Below are positions 1 to 8,415 of a DNA stretch of 64,000 bases, in pieces. Positions within the stretch are counted from its first letter, which is position 1; each line of letters begins with the position of its first letter. Made by a program: the position numbers and the translations under genes. The notes below the pieces were generated by a model that was not told the DNA's origin, did not search any database, and was given only the letters and a program-made list of their open reading frames with translations. This DNA is from Bacillus_BD oryzisoli_A (GTDB lineage: Bacteria > Bacillota > Bacilli > Bacillales > Cytobacillaceae). The DNA lies in the NCBI RefSeq assembly GCF_043641075.1, contig NZ_JBHZRC010000003.1, positions 323,572-387,571 on the forward strand, written 5' to 3'.

Positions 1-4
1 CAAC

Positions 5-36
5 CAAAAAAGAGCCGGCGATTGAAAACCGGCTCT
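5..36 (-). terminator. Intrinsic terminator of the NlpC/P60 gene
   Basis: An 8-bp stem (AGAGCCGG / CCGGCTCT, 11-18 and 29-36) is followed on the minus strand by a run of T. It lies 12 nt past the stop codon of the gene at 48-800. Confidence 0.85.
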
Positions 37-47
37 TCATCTATCTT

Positions 48-800
48 TTATTGCATGACACCATTGCTTGCGATTGTGTAGCCTTCAACAACCGTATCTT
101 TAGCCATTGCGCCACCCTCATGGAAATAGTACCATTGACCGTCTATAACGGTCCATCCAATAGCCATGGAACCACCGGAATGAAGATAATAGGTAGTATT
201 ATTCCAATTCAGCCAGCCTGTCTGCATGATCCCATTCTGGTCAAGATAATACCAAGCACCTTGATCCTGAACCCAGCCAGTGACTTTGTTTCCGTCTTGA
301 TCATAGAAGTACCAATTTCCATTGGATGCTGACCAGCCTGGCTCTGTATTAAGTACTCGTTTTGCACCATAGTATGTATTGCTCCAATATGAGCTTGATA
401 ATGAATCGATTTTTACACCCTTTGAGCTGGAAGCGTGAACAAACTGATTGTCACCAATATAAATTCCAGCGTGCGAAGGACCCGCTTTATATGTTTGGAA
501 GAATACTAAATCTCCATCCTTTAATTCACTTTTAGAAACTGAATCTCCAACATTATACATTTCAGAAGTGGTTCTTGGTAATGTATAGCCTGCTTGTTTA
601 AATGTATATCCAACAAATCCTGAACAATCAAATCCGCTTGGCGTTGTACCGCCCCAACGATAAGGTACACCTATATAGTTATCTGCAATATCTGTAACAG
701 TTTCACCTGCTGTTGCTGCTTCTGCTGTATGATTTCCACCGATGTTTGCACTGAAGAGTAATGAACATGAGAGTAAACCGCTGATTAATAACTTCTTCAT
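48..800 (-). CDS. Secreted NlpC/P60 peptidoglycan endopeptidase with wall-binding repeats
   Basis: 250-aa secreted protein. Residues 1-28 form a signal peptide (MKKLLISGLL, cleavage near AEA). Residues about 33-150 are an NlpC/P60 domain with the catalytic Cys in FDCSGF, His in SHAGIYIG and the third triad His in QFVHAS. This family cleaves D-gamma-Glu to diamino-acid bonds in stem peptides. The C-terminal 95 residues hold four aromatic/glycine repeats (WYFYDQDGN, WYYLDQNG, TYYLHSGG, WYYFHEGG) of the choline-binding/GW-like wall-binding type instead of SLH domains. An SD (TTCGGAGGC) precedes the ATG. It is a single gene ending in a strong terminator. The catalytic domain closely resembles the one at 43392-44390 (shared KIDSLSSSYW), so the two are probably paralogues with swapped anchors. 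Confidence 0.93.
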   Translation of the reverse strand: MKKLLISGLLSCSLLFSANIGGNHTAEAATAGETVTDIADNYIGVPYRWGGTTPSGFDCSGFVGYTFKQAGYTLPRTTSEMYNVGDSVSKSELKDGDLVFFQTYKAGPSHAGIYIGDNQFVHASSSKGVKIDSLSSSYWSNTYYGAKRVLNTEPGWSASNGNWYFYDQDGNKVTGWVQDQGAWYYLDQNGIMQTGWLNWNNTTYYLHSGGSMAIGWTVIDGQWYYFHEGGAMAKDTVVEGYTIASNGVMQ

Positions 801-1060
801 GTTTTGCCTCCGAACATTTACTAATATTTTCTATCACTGGAAACTAGTATCTCATAATAAATGTTGGAGTGAGGTTACAGTTTAGTTTAACTTATGTTAC
901 AAAAATATTTCAAAAACGACTGTTTTCGACTTAATAGTGCCTGAAAACGTTGATATATCGACATTTATATGAATACTACTAATTTGTTAAGCTAATGTAA
1001 CCGCTTCACAAAAATGACAATATTATATTATTTCTTTTTGCAATATGAAAAGAAAACATG

Positions 1061-1083
1061 AAAAAAGACCCTTTTAAAGGGCC
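1061..1083 (-). terminator. Intrinsic terminator of the small gene at 1090
   Basis: On the minus strand GGCCC...GGGTC forms a short stem with one G:U pair and is followed by TTTTTT. It starts 7 nt past the stop codon of the 80-aa gene. Confidence 0.75.
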
Positions 1084-1089
1084 TGCCTT

Positions 1090-1332
1090 TTAGAATTTAT
1101 TATAAAACAAGGTCTTTTGGAACTCCTTCATTGTTTCATTTTGTATACATGATTTGGTTTGATACTCTTCAAATAATTCTTCCAGCAGGGCTGTCTCTGT
1201 ATCATTCAATAAAGGTCTAGATGATTGAATCCATTCCTTTATCTGTTCTTGCTGCTTCATGTAGTGGTCCATGTCCTTTTTAATTAACGAAATAAAAAAA
1301 TCAATTTTGTCAGGAATAGCCAATGTCTTCAT
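1090..1332 (-). CDS. Small conserved-looking protein of unknown function (80 aa)
   Basis: I do not recognise the family. The 80-aa product is soluble, charged and predicted largely helical (DHYMKQQEQIKEWIQ; TETALLEELFEEYQTK), with no signal peptide or membrane segment and one Cys. It is likely real because AAGGTGAAG sits 5-6 nt before the ATG and a terminator follows directly after the stop. It is monocistronic. Small helical proteins like this are common in bacilli, but nothing visible assigns a role. Confidence 0.7.
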   Translation of the reverse strand: MKTLAIPDKIDFFISLIKKDMDHYMKQQEQIKEWIQSSRPLLNDTETALLEELFEEYQTKSCIQNETMKEFQKTLFYNKF

Positions 1333-1667
1333 TTATCTTCACCTTCCCTTTTATTTTTTTGAAAATTCCATAAATTATTAACTCTATTTTACCCTGTTTT
1401 ATGATAATTTCGAAGTTCAATTGATATTTTTAACAGAAACGTAATGTGCCTCGACAGATATGAGCTTATATCCCCAAAAACTGTCATTTTCTTTATAATC
1501 CCTCTCTGCTATTTCCAATTTCACCATACTATAAATATATGAAGAAATTATGACGAAATGGTTAATAAAAAATACTGGTGTACTTAATTGGACTAAAAAA
1601 GATGCATAGCATGACTGAAAAGGGTTCTCTTTTGAGGTGCAAAAAGTAAAAATATATGGAATAACGC

Positions 1668-1705
1668 AAGAAAAAGCATGGGTAAGAATTCCCATGCTTT
1701 TTCTT
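1668..1705. terminator. Perfect 15-bp inverted repeat, bidirectional terminator-like
   Basis: AAGAAAAAGCATGGG (1668-1682) and its exact complement (1691-1705) form a hairpin with U-rich tails on both strands. No supported gene ends here, but it borders the 52-bp array. The 92-aa ORF that starts inside it (1417-1695) has no SD and was not accepted. Confidence 0.6.
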
Positions 1706-1710
1706 ATATC

Positions 1711-2117
1711 AGACTTCGGACATTACCGACGTTTTTTTGCTTTCTTCTATCCAAAGATGAACTGACTTCGGACACAATCGAGGCTTTTTGCTTTCTTCTG
1801 TCCGAAGATGCACTGACTTCGGACACATCCGATAATTTTTTGCTTCCTTCTGTCCAAAGATACCCGAACTTCGGACACATCCGATAATTTTTTGCTTCCT
1901 TCTGTCCAAAGATACCCGAACTTCGGACACATCCGATAATTTTTNNNNNNNNNNNNNNNNNNNNNNNNNNNNNNNNNNNNNNNNNNNNNNNNNNNNNNNN
2001 NNNNNNNNNNNNNNNNNNNNNNNNNNNNNNNNNNNNNNNNNNNNTGCTTCCTTCTGTCCAAAGATACCCGAACTTCGGACACAACCCGCTACATTTGGCT
2101 TTCTTCTGTCCGAAGGA
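1711..2117. repeat. 52-bp tandem repeat array A (interrupted by a gap)
   Basis: The word TTCGG recurs at 1715, 1767, 1818, 1870, 1922 and 2074, giving a period of 51-52 bp. Each unit has a dyad (TGTCCGAAG / CTTCGGACA, 9-nt loop) and a T-rich spacer. ORFs that read through it are composed of the repeat only and are not genes. The true copy number is unknown because the gap lies inside. Confidence 0.9.
1945..2044. other. 100-N assembly gap
   Basis: Exactly 100 Ns inside tandem array A. A round 100 usually denotes a gap of unknown size, so the array is probably longer or shorter in the real chromosome. Confidence 0.98.
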
Positions 2118-2209
2118 TTTAATTTGTTATTTAATGATTCCTTTTTGCTGATGTGATTTGTTTTTTTTCACACTTTAAGAGAACCCGTTAGCATGGCTGC
2201 CAGACACCA

Positions 2210-3526
2210 TCAAATGTTTGAAGCCCTTTCCTTCATTTGTCGTGAAAGAATCAAGATAATTAATAAGTACGTAATCCCGATCGAGTTATTAATAAATGGA
2301 TTCGTATTGGTTAGTAATAATACACCAAAAAATATCGCCGCAAACGATCGGTCCACATCTGTGAGTACAGCTCCCTGCTTATTGGCAGAATAGTAATGAT
2401 AATAAACAAGGAAAAATAAAAAGAACCATAATAATAATCCAAGTGTCCCCTGTTCAACTAATATATCAAGAAAACTCATCTCAATTCCCCAAGTTTTCCC
2501 TGCAATGGCAGTACCATAGCCTGTACCCAAAAGAAAGTTAGCAGGGCTTTCTGATAAAATTCGTTTTGAATCCTCATAATATTCGAGGCGGATATTAATA
2601 GATGTATCATTTACATTTTCCAATGATTCACTTTCTGTTATCGTTTCCTCATACCGTTCCAGTGTCATATATTTATACAAGAAGACCATCGAGAAGGAAA
2701 TCAGCAATAATATAATGGACTTTTTTATTAATGCTGAGTTACGCCCCAATGATTTTACTTTATTTACAATACCCTTGCTTGAATCGGAAGCAATTTTTAC
2801 ATCAATAACAATAAGCATCAGAAGGGCTGCCATGATGGCAAGTAAAAACCCTCTAGTTTCTGACCAAAACAGAGAAAGTGCACAAAGGAATATATTGACG
2901 ATATCGATTTTTGTAAATCTTTTCGATAAAAATGCATTTAATGAAAGAATAAAACCGACGAAAACAAAAAAATGACTTTTGTAAAAAATGCTGTGACTTG
3001 GTCTTAATACAATATTATCCGTCATAATTGATTTTAAAAATTGCTTATATGGTTCAAAGTTAGCCGAGAATACCGTTTTTCCAAGTAAAGCAATTAAAAT
3101 TGTATAGACAGCTACGCCGAAGACACAATATTTTAAGATCGTAATAATCCTTTGCTTCGTGAATCGGTCCTCTGAAATATAGTAAGCCAATGGAAAATAA
3201 GCAGCAAAAAAAGATACCCGAAAAAAGTCTGTCACGATGTCAGAAGGACTGTGGCCATTAGAATAACCAACAATGGCACTGACGAAAAACCACGCAATTA
3301 GTAAATAAACCCCTATTGTAACAGGATTCATACGAAAAAAAGTATTTACCTCAAGATTGGTATAGGCCTTCTCCTTTATAATTCGAAAGATAAACGTTAG
3401 TATCAATCCGATAAACAAAACCTGGCGAAGCGACAGAAAACCAAAATCAACAAACAGTCTTCCTCCACCACCGACAAAAACCTCAATGAAAAAAACGGTC
3501 ACTAATAGTTTCTCAAAATTATTCAT
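2210..3526 (-). CDS. O-antigen ligase/polymerase-like membrane protein
   Basis: 438-aa polytopic membrane protein with about ten hydrophobic segments and a large extracytoplasmic loop near residues 280-360, the topology of the Wzy_C (O-antigen ligase/polymerase) family. Loop features such as LLGTGYGTAIAG followed by EMSFLDILVEQGTLGLLLWF match the conserved ligase loop-to-TM transition (H/S...E..GxxGxxxW). Members transfer or polymerise lipid-linked glycans outside the membrane. Substrate is not predictable. The ATG at 3526 was chosen over an upstream GTG at 3556 because AAAGGA lies 6 nt before it. The gene is monocistronic and the divergent LCP gene across a 570-nt gap fits a wall-glycan role. 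A second ligase-like protein lies at 15359-17593. Confidence 0.8.
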   Translation of the reverse strand: MNNFEKLLVTVFFIEVFVGGGGRLFVDFGFLSLRQVLFIGLILTFIFRIIKEKAYTNLEVNTFFRMNPVTIGVYLLIAWFFVSAIVGYSNGHSPSDIVTDFFRVSFFAAYFPLAYYISEDRFTKQRIITILKYCVFGVAVYTILIALLGKTVFSANFEPYKQFLKSIMTDNIVLRPSHSIFYKSHFFVFVGFILSLNAFLSKRFTKIDIVNIFLCALSLFWSETRGFLLAIMAALLMLIVIDVKIASDSSKGIVNKVKSLGRNSALIKKSIILLLISFSMVFLYKYMTLERYEETITESESLENVNDTSINIRLEYYEDSKRILSESPANFLLGTGYGTAIAGKTWGIEMSFLDILVEQGTLGLLLWFFLFFLVYYHYYSANKQGAVLTDVDRSFAAIFFGVLLLTNTNPFINNSIGITYLLIILILSRQMKERASNI

Positions 3527-3594
3527 GTAAATCCTTTCCACTCCAAACTTGTCCACATTTCCGCCTTTTGCTTGTAATTAAGTGAATCTTAATC

Positions 3595-3782
3595 AAATTC
3601 GCCCGTCGAATTTGCGTCCGGATTTTTATCGAGCTTGCTCGATAAATTACCCTTACCCTTAAAAATCCGACATCCGCCGGGAGGCTTAACTTCAGTCAGC
3701 AGAGGTTTGAACCCCATTGAATCAAAGAGCTTTTTGCATTCATTCCTTAACTTTAGTATAGGAGGATGACTGCTGAATGAAG
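3595..3782. repeat. Composite palindromic element
   Basis: About 190 bp in the divergent gap 3527-4098 are built from nested inverted repeats: AAATTCG/CGAATTT (3595-3613), CGGATTTTT/AAAAATCCG (3619-3669) enclosing a perfect 8-bp TATCGAGC palindrome (3628-3645), and CTTCAGTCAGCAG (3690-3702) facing its near complement at 3770-3782. No ORF is present. It looks like a non-coding dispersed element, but only one copy is in this window. Confidence 0.55.
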
Positions 3783-4017
3783 TTAATGGATAATGCAGAG
3801 TCTATTATCAATCGAACATTTTGTGATAATTTCCCCATTATGCATCCCAATTTTTTTTAGTGTGCTACAATAGAAAGTGCTGTCAAATAATATTTTACCC
3901 AGTTTCATGTGATTCCTTTTTTATTATCAATATAGTAATACAATAATTTTAAAACGTTCAACACAAAATTATAGCATATGTCTGGAAAAATATATATAAT
4001 CGGTTGTTAATTACTAG

Positions 4018-4046
4018 TTGCCAGCTATTATATAGAAGCTTATAAT
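4018..4046 (+). promoter_or_regulatory. SigA-type promoter of the LCP gene
   Basis: TTGCCA (4018-4023), a 17-nt spacer and a perfect TATAAT (4041-4046), about 50 nt upstream of the ATG at 4099. Confidence 0.7.
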
Positions 4047-4098
4047 TTCATTATGACTATGACATAAAGAGACAAATTATATAGAGGAGAATACTTTG

Positions 4099-5106
4099 AT
4101 GGATACAAGATCAAGTAGAAAAAAGAAGAAAAAGTCGAAAAAGCTGAATTGGAAACGAGTTGTTCTGTTTACCTTTTTTGCTCTATTCGTCCTCGGTGGA
4201 TTATTCGTTTATAACATTTATGGAGATGTAGCTAGCGCCGTAGATAAGATGACAACGTCACTTGACCGTGAAAAATCGGATAAACGTGAAGAAGTTGTTG
4301 AATTTGAGGAAAAGGATCCGGTTTCTATTTTATTAGTCGGTGTTGACGAGAGAGAAGATGACGCCGGAAGAACGGACTCTATGCTAGTATTGACAGTTAA
4401 TCCAGAATTAAACTCGACAAAAATATTAAGTATTCCTCGTGATACACGTGCTGAGTTAATAGATAAGAGCGATTCAGATAATAACCAGATTAACAAAATG
4501 AACCATGCCTATGCATACGGCGGAATTGAAATGACGATTGATTCAATCGAGAACTTTTTAAATATCCCTCTTGATTATTACGTTCAAGTGAATATGGAAG
4601 GCTTCAAGGATATTGTGGATGCTGTAGGCGGAATAGACGTAAACAATCAATATGAATTTGAATTGGACGGCGTTACCTTAAAAGAAGGGGAGCAGCACCT
4701 AGATGGGGAAGAAGCTCTTCAATATGCCCGGATGAGAAAACAAGATCCAAATGGAGACTTCGGACGTCAGGAAAGACAACGTGAAGTCATTTCAAAGGTT
4801 ATTAGTAAAGGTGCTTCAATTTCAACTTTAACGAATTATGATGAGGTATTAGAAGCACTTTCTGACAATGTAAAAACAAGCTTAACGTTGCAAGAAGTAA
4901 TCGGTATGCAAAAATCATACAAAAACGCTGCAAAAAATATTGAAAAACTACAAATTGATGGATCTGACGATACAATAGATGGAACCTATTTCTATATCGT
5001 AGAGGATGAAACAAGACAGGAGCTATCAGACAAGCTTCGCAAGCATTTAGGTCTTGATACATCTACGATACATGCAAGCAGAGCAAATAATGATATTAAT
5101 GGATAA
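4099..5106 (+). CDS. LytR-CpsA-Psr (LCP) wall glycopolymer ligase
   Basis: 335-aa membrane-anchored protein: a lysine-rich cytoplasmic N-terminus (RKKKKKSKK), one membrane segment (about residues 18-40) and an extracellular LCP domain (about 75-235). Conserved LCP features are visible: ILLVGVDERE, the Asp/Arg motif GRTDSM, IPRDTR, and YARMRKQD...DFGRQERQREV, which contain the arginines that bind the lipid pyrophosphate. LCP enzymes attach undecaprenyl-linked glycopolymers to peptidoglycan, so this is a candidate for coupling the pyruvylated SLH ligand made by the tagA-csaB operon. ATG 4099 was preferred to the adjacent TTG at 4096 because AGGAGA is 8 nt upstream. It is monocistronic with its own promoter and terminator. 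Confidence 0.92.
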   Translation: MDTRSSRKKKKKSKKLNWKRVVLFTFFALFVLGGLFVYNIYGDVASAVDKMTTSLDREKSDKREEVVEFEEKDPVSILLVGVDEREDDAGRTDSMLVLTVNPELNSTKILSIPRDTRAELIDKSDSDNNQINKMNHAYAYGGIEMTIDSIENFLNIPLDYYVQVNMEGFKDIVDAVGGIDVNNQYEFELDGVTLKEGEQHLDGEEALQYARMRKQDPNGDFGRQERQREVISKVISKGASISTLTNYDEVLEALSDNVKTSLTLQEVIGMQKSYKNAAKNIEKLQIDGSDDTIDGTYFYIVEDETRQELSDKLRKHLGLDTSTIHASRANNDING

Positions 5107-5110
5107 GAAA

Positions 5111-5150
5111 AGAGACCATGTTCACCCATTGGCTGAACATGGTCTCTTTT
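5111..5150. terminator. Bidirectional terminator between convergent genes
   Basis: A perfect 14-bp stem (5111-5124 / 5133-5146) with TTTTTT on the plus side and TTTT on the minus side separates the LCP gene from the convergent subtilase. Confidence 0.92.
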
Positions 5151-6800
5151 TTATTCATATAATTTCAACGTGTTATATAGAAGAATACTAAATTCTGCTC
5201 TGGTAATAGGAAGACCGGGTTTAAAGCTTCCATCAGGGTACCCATTTGCAATTTTTTTAGCTGCTAAGCTATTTACTGCATCGAAATAGTAATATTCAGG
5301 TAGAACATCTGGAAATAAGCTTTCATTTACTGCCGGGATATCGAAAGCCCGCTGTAAAATGACAGCAACGTCAGCTCTAAGAATATTTGTATTTGGCTGG
5401 AAGGAATTGTCTGGATAGCCAAATATGATCCCTTCATGAACTGCACTATTGATGTAGCCCGCTGCAAAATGCCCTGCTGGTACATCATAAAAAGGAGTTT
5501 CCGTCCCTTCATTAGAAAGTGCCTTTGCTCTTCCAAGCATCGTTACAGCCTCTGCCCGAGTAATAGGAGCATCAGGGTTAAATTTCCCCTTATCATAACC
5601 GTTAACAATCTGTTTATTATACAGTTCCTTGACTTCTTTAGCATACCAGCTAGTATCAGCAACATCTGTAAAAATCGTACCAGGAGGACTCTGAATGAGG
5701 CCGTAGCCATACTCAGCATCCCTTCCAGGACTTCCTAAATCTAAGGCTGATGCTTCCATCTGTTCTAGAATAACTGAAGAATGAACTGTTGGATACGCTT
5801 CTTTATATAATGCAGCCATCCCTGTTACAAATGGAGCAGCCATTGAGGTACCAGATGAAAAGCCATAATCATTCCCTCCGACGTTTACAAAAGTACTATA
5901 AATATCCTGGCCTGGAGCAACAAAATCTAAATCCTTCCCATAGTAGGAAAAATCCGATCTGATTAGTCTTCCCATTTCATCATAATTAACAGAACCGACA
6001 GCAATTACAGACGGATAGCGGGCGGGATACAGGACATTCATTTCACCATAGATGGGTCTGTCAATATTCCCGGAGGCTGCCACAATCATGATTCCTTGAT
6101 CATATGCCCTTTGTAACGCTTCTTGCAGCAGATAGGAACCGCTTGAGGAAGTAATACTTAAATTAATAATATCCAGCTTGTTCTCAATGGCCCAATTGAT
6201 TCCGGCAACCACGTCTGATTGATTTCCTTCTCCATACTGGTTTAATACCTTCACAGCATAAATTTGCGCATCCGGCGCAACACCCACTACTCCAATATCA
6301 TTGTCCTTGGAAGCAATGATGCCAGCTACATGTGTACCGTGACCATTGTCATCATTATAGGTTGATGCTCCTTGAACAAATGATACACCATTTTCGATTT
6401 GAAGATCCGGGTGATCCATTCGAATTCCTGTATCAAGGATGCCAATTTTAATGTTTTTACCCGTCAAGCCTGATTGCTTTGTTTTTTCAATATTCAATGA
6501 TTTATAACCCCAGCTTCCCTCCTGTGAGGTAGTCTTCACTTCAGGGTCATCTTCAATGAATTTAACTGAGGGAGAATCCAGTAAAGCATCCTTTCCGGCC
6601 ACTGAAATAGTAGCAGAAACAGCATGCAGGTCATCGAAGGTATGATGAATGATTACGTCCTGTTCATTCAGAAGCTCATAATCTATCTCATGTTGAAACA
6701 TAATAATCACACGTTCTGTTGGTTGTTCCCCGTAGACATTGAAAGGAATTAGTAACAAGAAGAGAAAAAGAAATATAGAATAAACTTTTTGGGTGCTCAC
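5151..6800 (-). CDS. SLH-anchored subtilisin-like serine protease
   Basis: 549-aa secreted protease. Order: signal peptide (1-24), I9-type propeptide (about 30-90), S8 catalytic domain (about 105-375) with Asp123 in ILDTG, His154 in GHGTH, oxyanion Asn245 and Ser319 in GTSMAAP, then three SLH domains (about 378-430, 440-490, 500-549) with TRAEAV, LRADV and TRAEFS motifs. The triad is complete. SLH domains place it on pyruvylated wall polymer, so it should act at the cell surface. The GTG start has GGGAG six nt upstream. It is a single gene next to the LCP gene (convergent) and an SLH amidase. A second SLH subtilase is at 28395-31112, with a different propeptide. Confidence 0.95.
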   Translation of the reverse strand: MSTQKVYSIFLFLFLLLIPFNVYGEQPTERVIIMFQHEIDYELLNEQDVIIHHTFDDLHAVSATISVAGKDALLDSPSVKFIEDDPEVKTTSQEGSWGYKSLNIEKTKQSGLTGKNIKIGILDTGIRMDHPDLQIENGVSFVQGASTYNDDNGHGTHVAGIIASKDNDIGVVGVAPDAQIYAVKVLNQYGEGNQSDVVAGINWAIENKLDIINLSITSSSGSYLLQEALQRAYDQGIMIVAASGNIDRPIYGEMNVLYPARYPSVIAVGSVNYDEMGRLIRSDFSYYGKDLDFVAPGQDIYSTFVNVGGNDYGFSSGTSMAAPFVTGMAALYKEAYPTVHSSVILEQMEASALDLGSPGRDAEYGYGLIQSPPGTIFTDVADTSWYAKEVKELYNKQIVNGYDKGKFNPDAPITRAEAVTMLGRAKALSNEGTETPFYDVPAGHFAAGYINSAVHEGIIFGYPDNSFQPNTNILRADVAVILQRAFDIPAVNESLFPDVLPEYYYFDAVNSLAAKKIANGYPDGSFKPGLPITRAEFSILLYNTLKLYE

Positions 6801-6873
6801 AATAATCTCCCTTTCAATTAAGACATGATATTACCATTCTATCATTTTCTTTCTCATACTATCACATCCACAT

Positions 6874-6898
6874 AAAAAAAAACGGGAGATTTCCCGTT
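6874..6898 (-). terminator. Intrinsic terminator of the SLH amidase
   Basis: AACGGGA/TCCCGTT stem with a run of nine T on the minus strand, immediately after the stop at 6901. Confidence 0.9.
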
Positions 6899-6900
6899 TA

Positions 6901-8280
6901 TTATTTTTTCCAATTATAATAATCCTGAATTCCTAAAGCAATGGCTTCTGCCGCTTTATTTCTATAAGTATCAGAAGCTAGCTTACTGGCATCACTCGTA
7001 TTAGAGATAAAACCTAACTCAACTAATGCAGAAGGAAGCGGAGTACTATAGATAACTGTATAATTCGCCGTTTTAACTCCGCGATTAGTTGTCCCTAAAG
7101 CAGGGTATAATCGATTTTGGACAAACGTTGCTAGCTGTTTACTATCTTCAGACCTTACAGATGCAGTACTGTAATAGGTTTCAGTTCCATTTGCACTTTC
7201 GGCATTAAACTTATTTCCATGAATACTTAAAAAAGCATCTGCTTTCCCATTAACAGCAATATTCACTCGCTCTGTTAATGTTGGATATGTATCAGTTCTG
7301 CGTGTCATGACAACCTCGATGCCCATATTTTTCAAGAGACTCTCAACCTTTAATCCAACAGATAGATTAAGTTCCTTTTCAAGCATTCCGCCAATTCCAA
7401 TCGCGCCTGGGTCACTTCCTCCATGTCCTGGATCAATCGCAATTACATGACCTTTCGTAGGTGTAGACAAATAATAGCTGTTAACATAGCCAATGATTGA
7501 ACCTGATGAGATATAGGCCCAATCTCCTTCATAGCGATAAACACTAACTTTCGTTCCAGCCTTTAAGCTGCCTACCTTTGCATAATCAGAACTAGGACCT
7601 GAACGGACGTTCAAAACATCCCAGCTTTCCACGTTGACGCTCGCTTCCTTAATAGGCTGACCTAGAAATGAAACACGAAAGTCCTTATTTAATCCCCTGG
7701 CAACAAACAAAGAAAACTGCTCTCTTGTAACCGGTAATGCAGGCTTAAAGGATCCGTCTGCATATCCATTGCTAAGACCTGCAGTTGTTATTTGGTCAAT
7801 CGCATTATACTCTGCACTGGACTTAGGCACATCAATAAATGTAATATTACTTCCCTCAGTCAGATTAAACGCTCTTTGTAAAAGAAATGCCATGTGGCCT
7901 CTAGTAATCTTGTCTTTCGGCCCAAATCTTCCATCTGAGTAGCCGCCAATGATGTTCTTTTCTACAGCAGATTGAATATAACCTGATGCATACGAGTCTT
8001 TCCCCACATCCGGAAAAATAGTTGCTCTCTGTGTACCGTCTAATCCAAGAGCTCTCCCAATCATCGTTGCTGCTTCATCTCTAGTAACATATTGATTTGG
8101 AAGAAACAGATTTCCAGGATAACCCTTAATAACTCCCTTATCTAGTAAATAAGAGATTTCAGATGATGAACCTGCGGGGATATCATTTAATGTTGTGGCT
8201 GAGACTTTATGATTAAAGCCTGGAAAGAGAAAGAGTAGAGCAGCAAAAAAAGTGAATATAAAGGTGCTCCATTTTTTCAA
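6901..8280 (-). CDS. SLH-anchored N-acetylmuramoyl-L-alanine amidase (Amidase_3)
   Basis: 459-aa secreted wall hydrolase. After a signal peptide come three SLH domains (about residues 28-190), an SH3b domain (LNVRSGPSSDYAKVG) and an Amidase_3 domain (about 270-459). Zinc ligands are visible as His in DPGHGG, Glu in LEKELN and His in LSIHGN, with the catalytic Glu in LVELGF. It cuts the amide bond between MurNAc and L-Ala. I chose the TTG at 8280 because a perfect AGGAGG lies 9 nt upstream and the signal peptide then begins MKKWSTF. The frame is open upstream to an ATG at 8331, which lacks an SD and would put charged residues first. It lies 96 bp downstream of csaB on the same strand and may be cotranscribed with it. 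Confidence 0.93.
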   Translation of the reverse strand: MKKWSTFIFTFFAALLFLFPGFNHKVSATTLNDIPAGSSSEISYLLDKGVIKGYPGNLFLPNQYVTRDEAATMIGRALGLDGTQRATIFPDVGKDSYASGYIQSAVEKNIIGGYSDGRFGPKDKITRGHMAFLLQRAFNLTEGSNITFIDVPKSSAEYNAIDQITTAGLSNGYADGSFKPALPVTREQFSLFVARGLNKDFRVSFLGQPIKEASVNVESWDVLNVRSGPSSDYAKVGSLKAGTKVSVYRYEGDWAYISSGSIIGYVNSYYLSTPTKGHVIAIDPGHGGSDPGAIGIGGMLEKELNLSVGLKVESLLKNMGIEVVMTRRTDTYPTLTERVNIAVNGKADAFLSIHGNKFNAESANGTETYYSTASVRSEDSKQLATFVQNRLYPALGTTNRGVKTANYTVIYSTPLPSALVELGFISNTSDASKLASDTYRNKAAEAIALGIQDYYNWKK

Positions 8281-8364
8281 AAAAATAAACCTCCTATCTG
8301 TACTGATTTGATTCCTATCATATTTTATCACAAAATGTCTATTATTGGGGGATATTTCACAAAA

Positions 8365-8415
8365 GGGACCAGACCCTAATTTTGTGTTTCCACAAAATAA
8401 CCAGAGTCTGATCCC
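8365..8415 (-). repeat. Palindromic hairpin spanning the end of csaB
   Basis: GGGACCAGAC (8365-8374) pairs with GTCTGATCCC near 8406-8415, and TTTTGTG pairs with CACAAAA around a 3-nt loop. On the minus strand it is followed by TTTTGTG, so it may also act as a weak terminator. The last roughly 12 codons of csaB lie inside it. Confidence 0.7.

Noticed and set aside
870..1000. WalR-like TGTAAC boxes upstream of the NlpC/P60 gene
   Set aside because: TGTAAC occurs, but the direct-repeat spacing of 5 nt is not kept, so the site is not convincing.
1417..1695. 92-aa minus-strand ORF
   Set aside because: Begins inside a terminator hairpin, has no SD and no protein-like composition.
1704..2084. Overlapping minus-strand ORFs of 73-126 aa through the tandem array
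   Set aside because: They consist of repeat units and cross the N gap; no SD, no domain.
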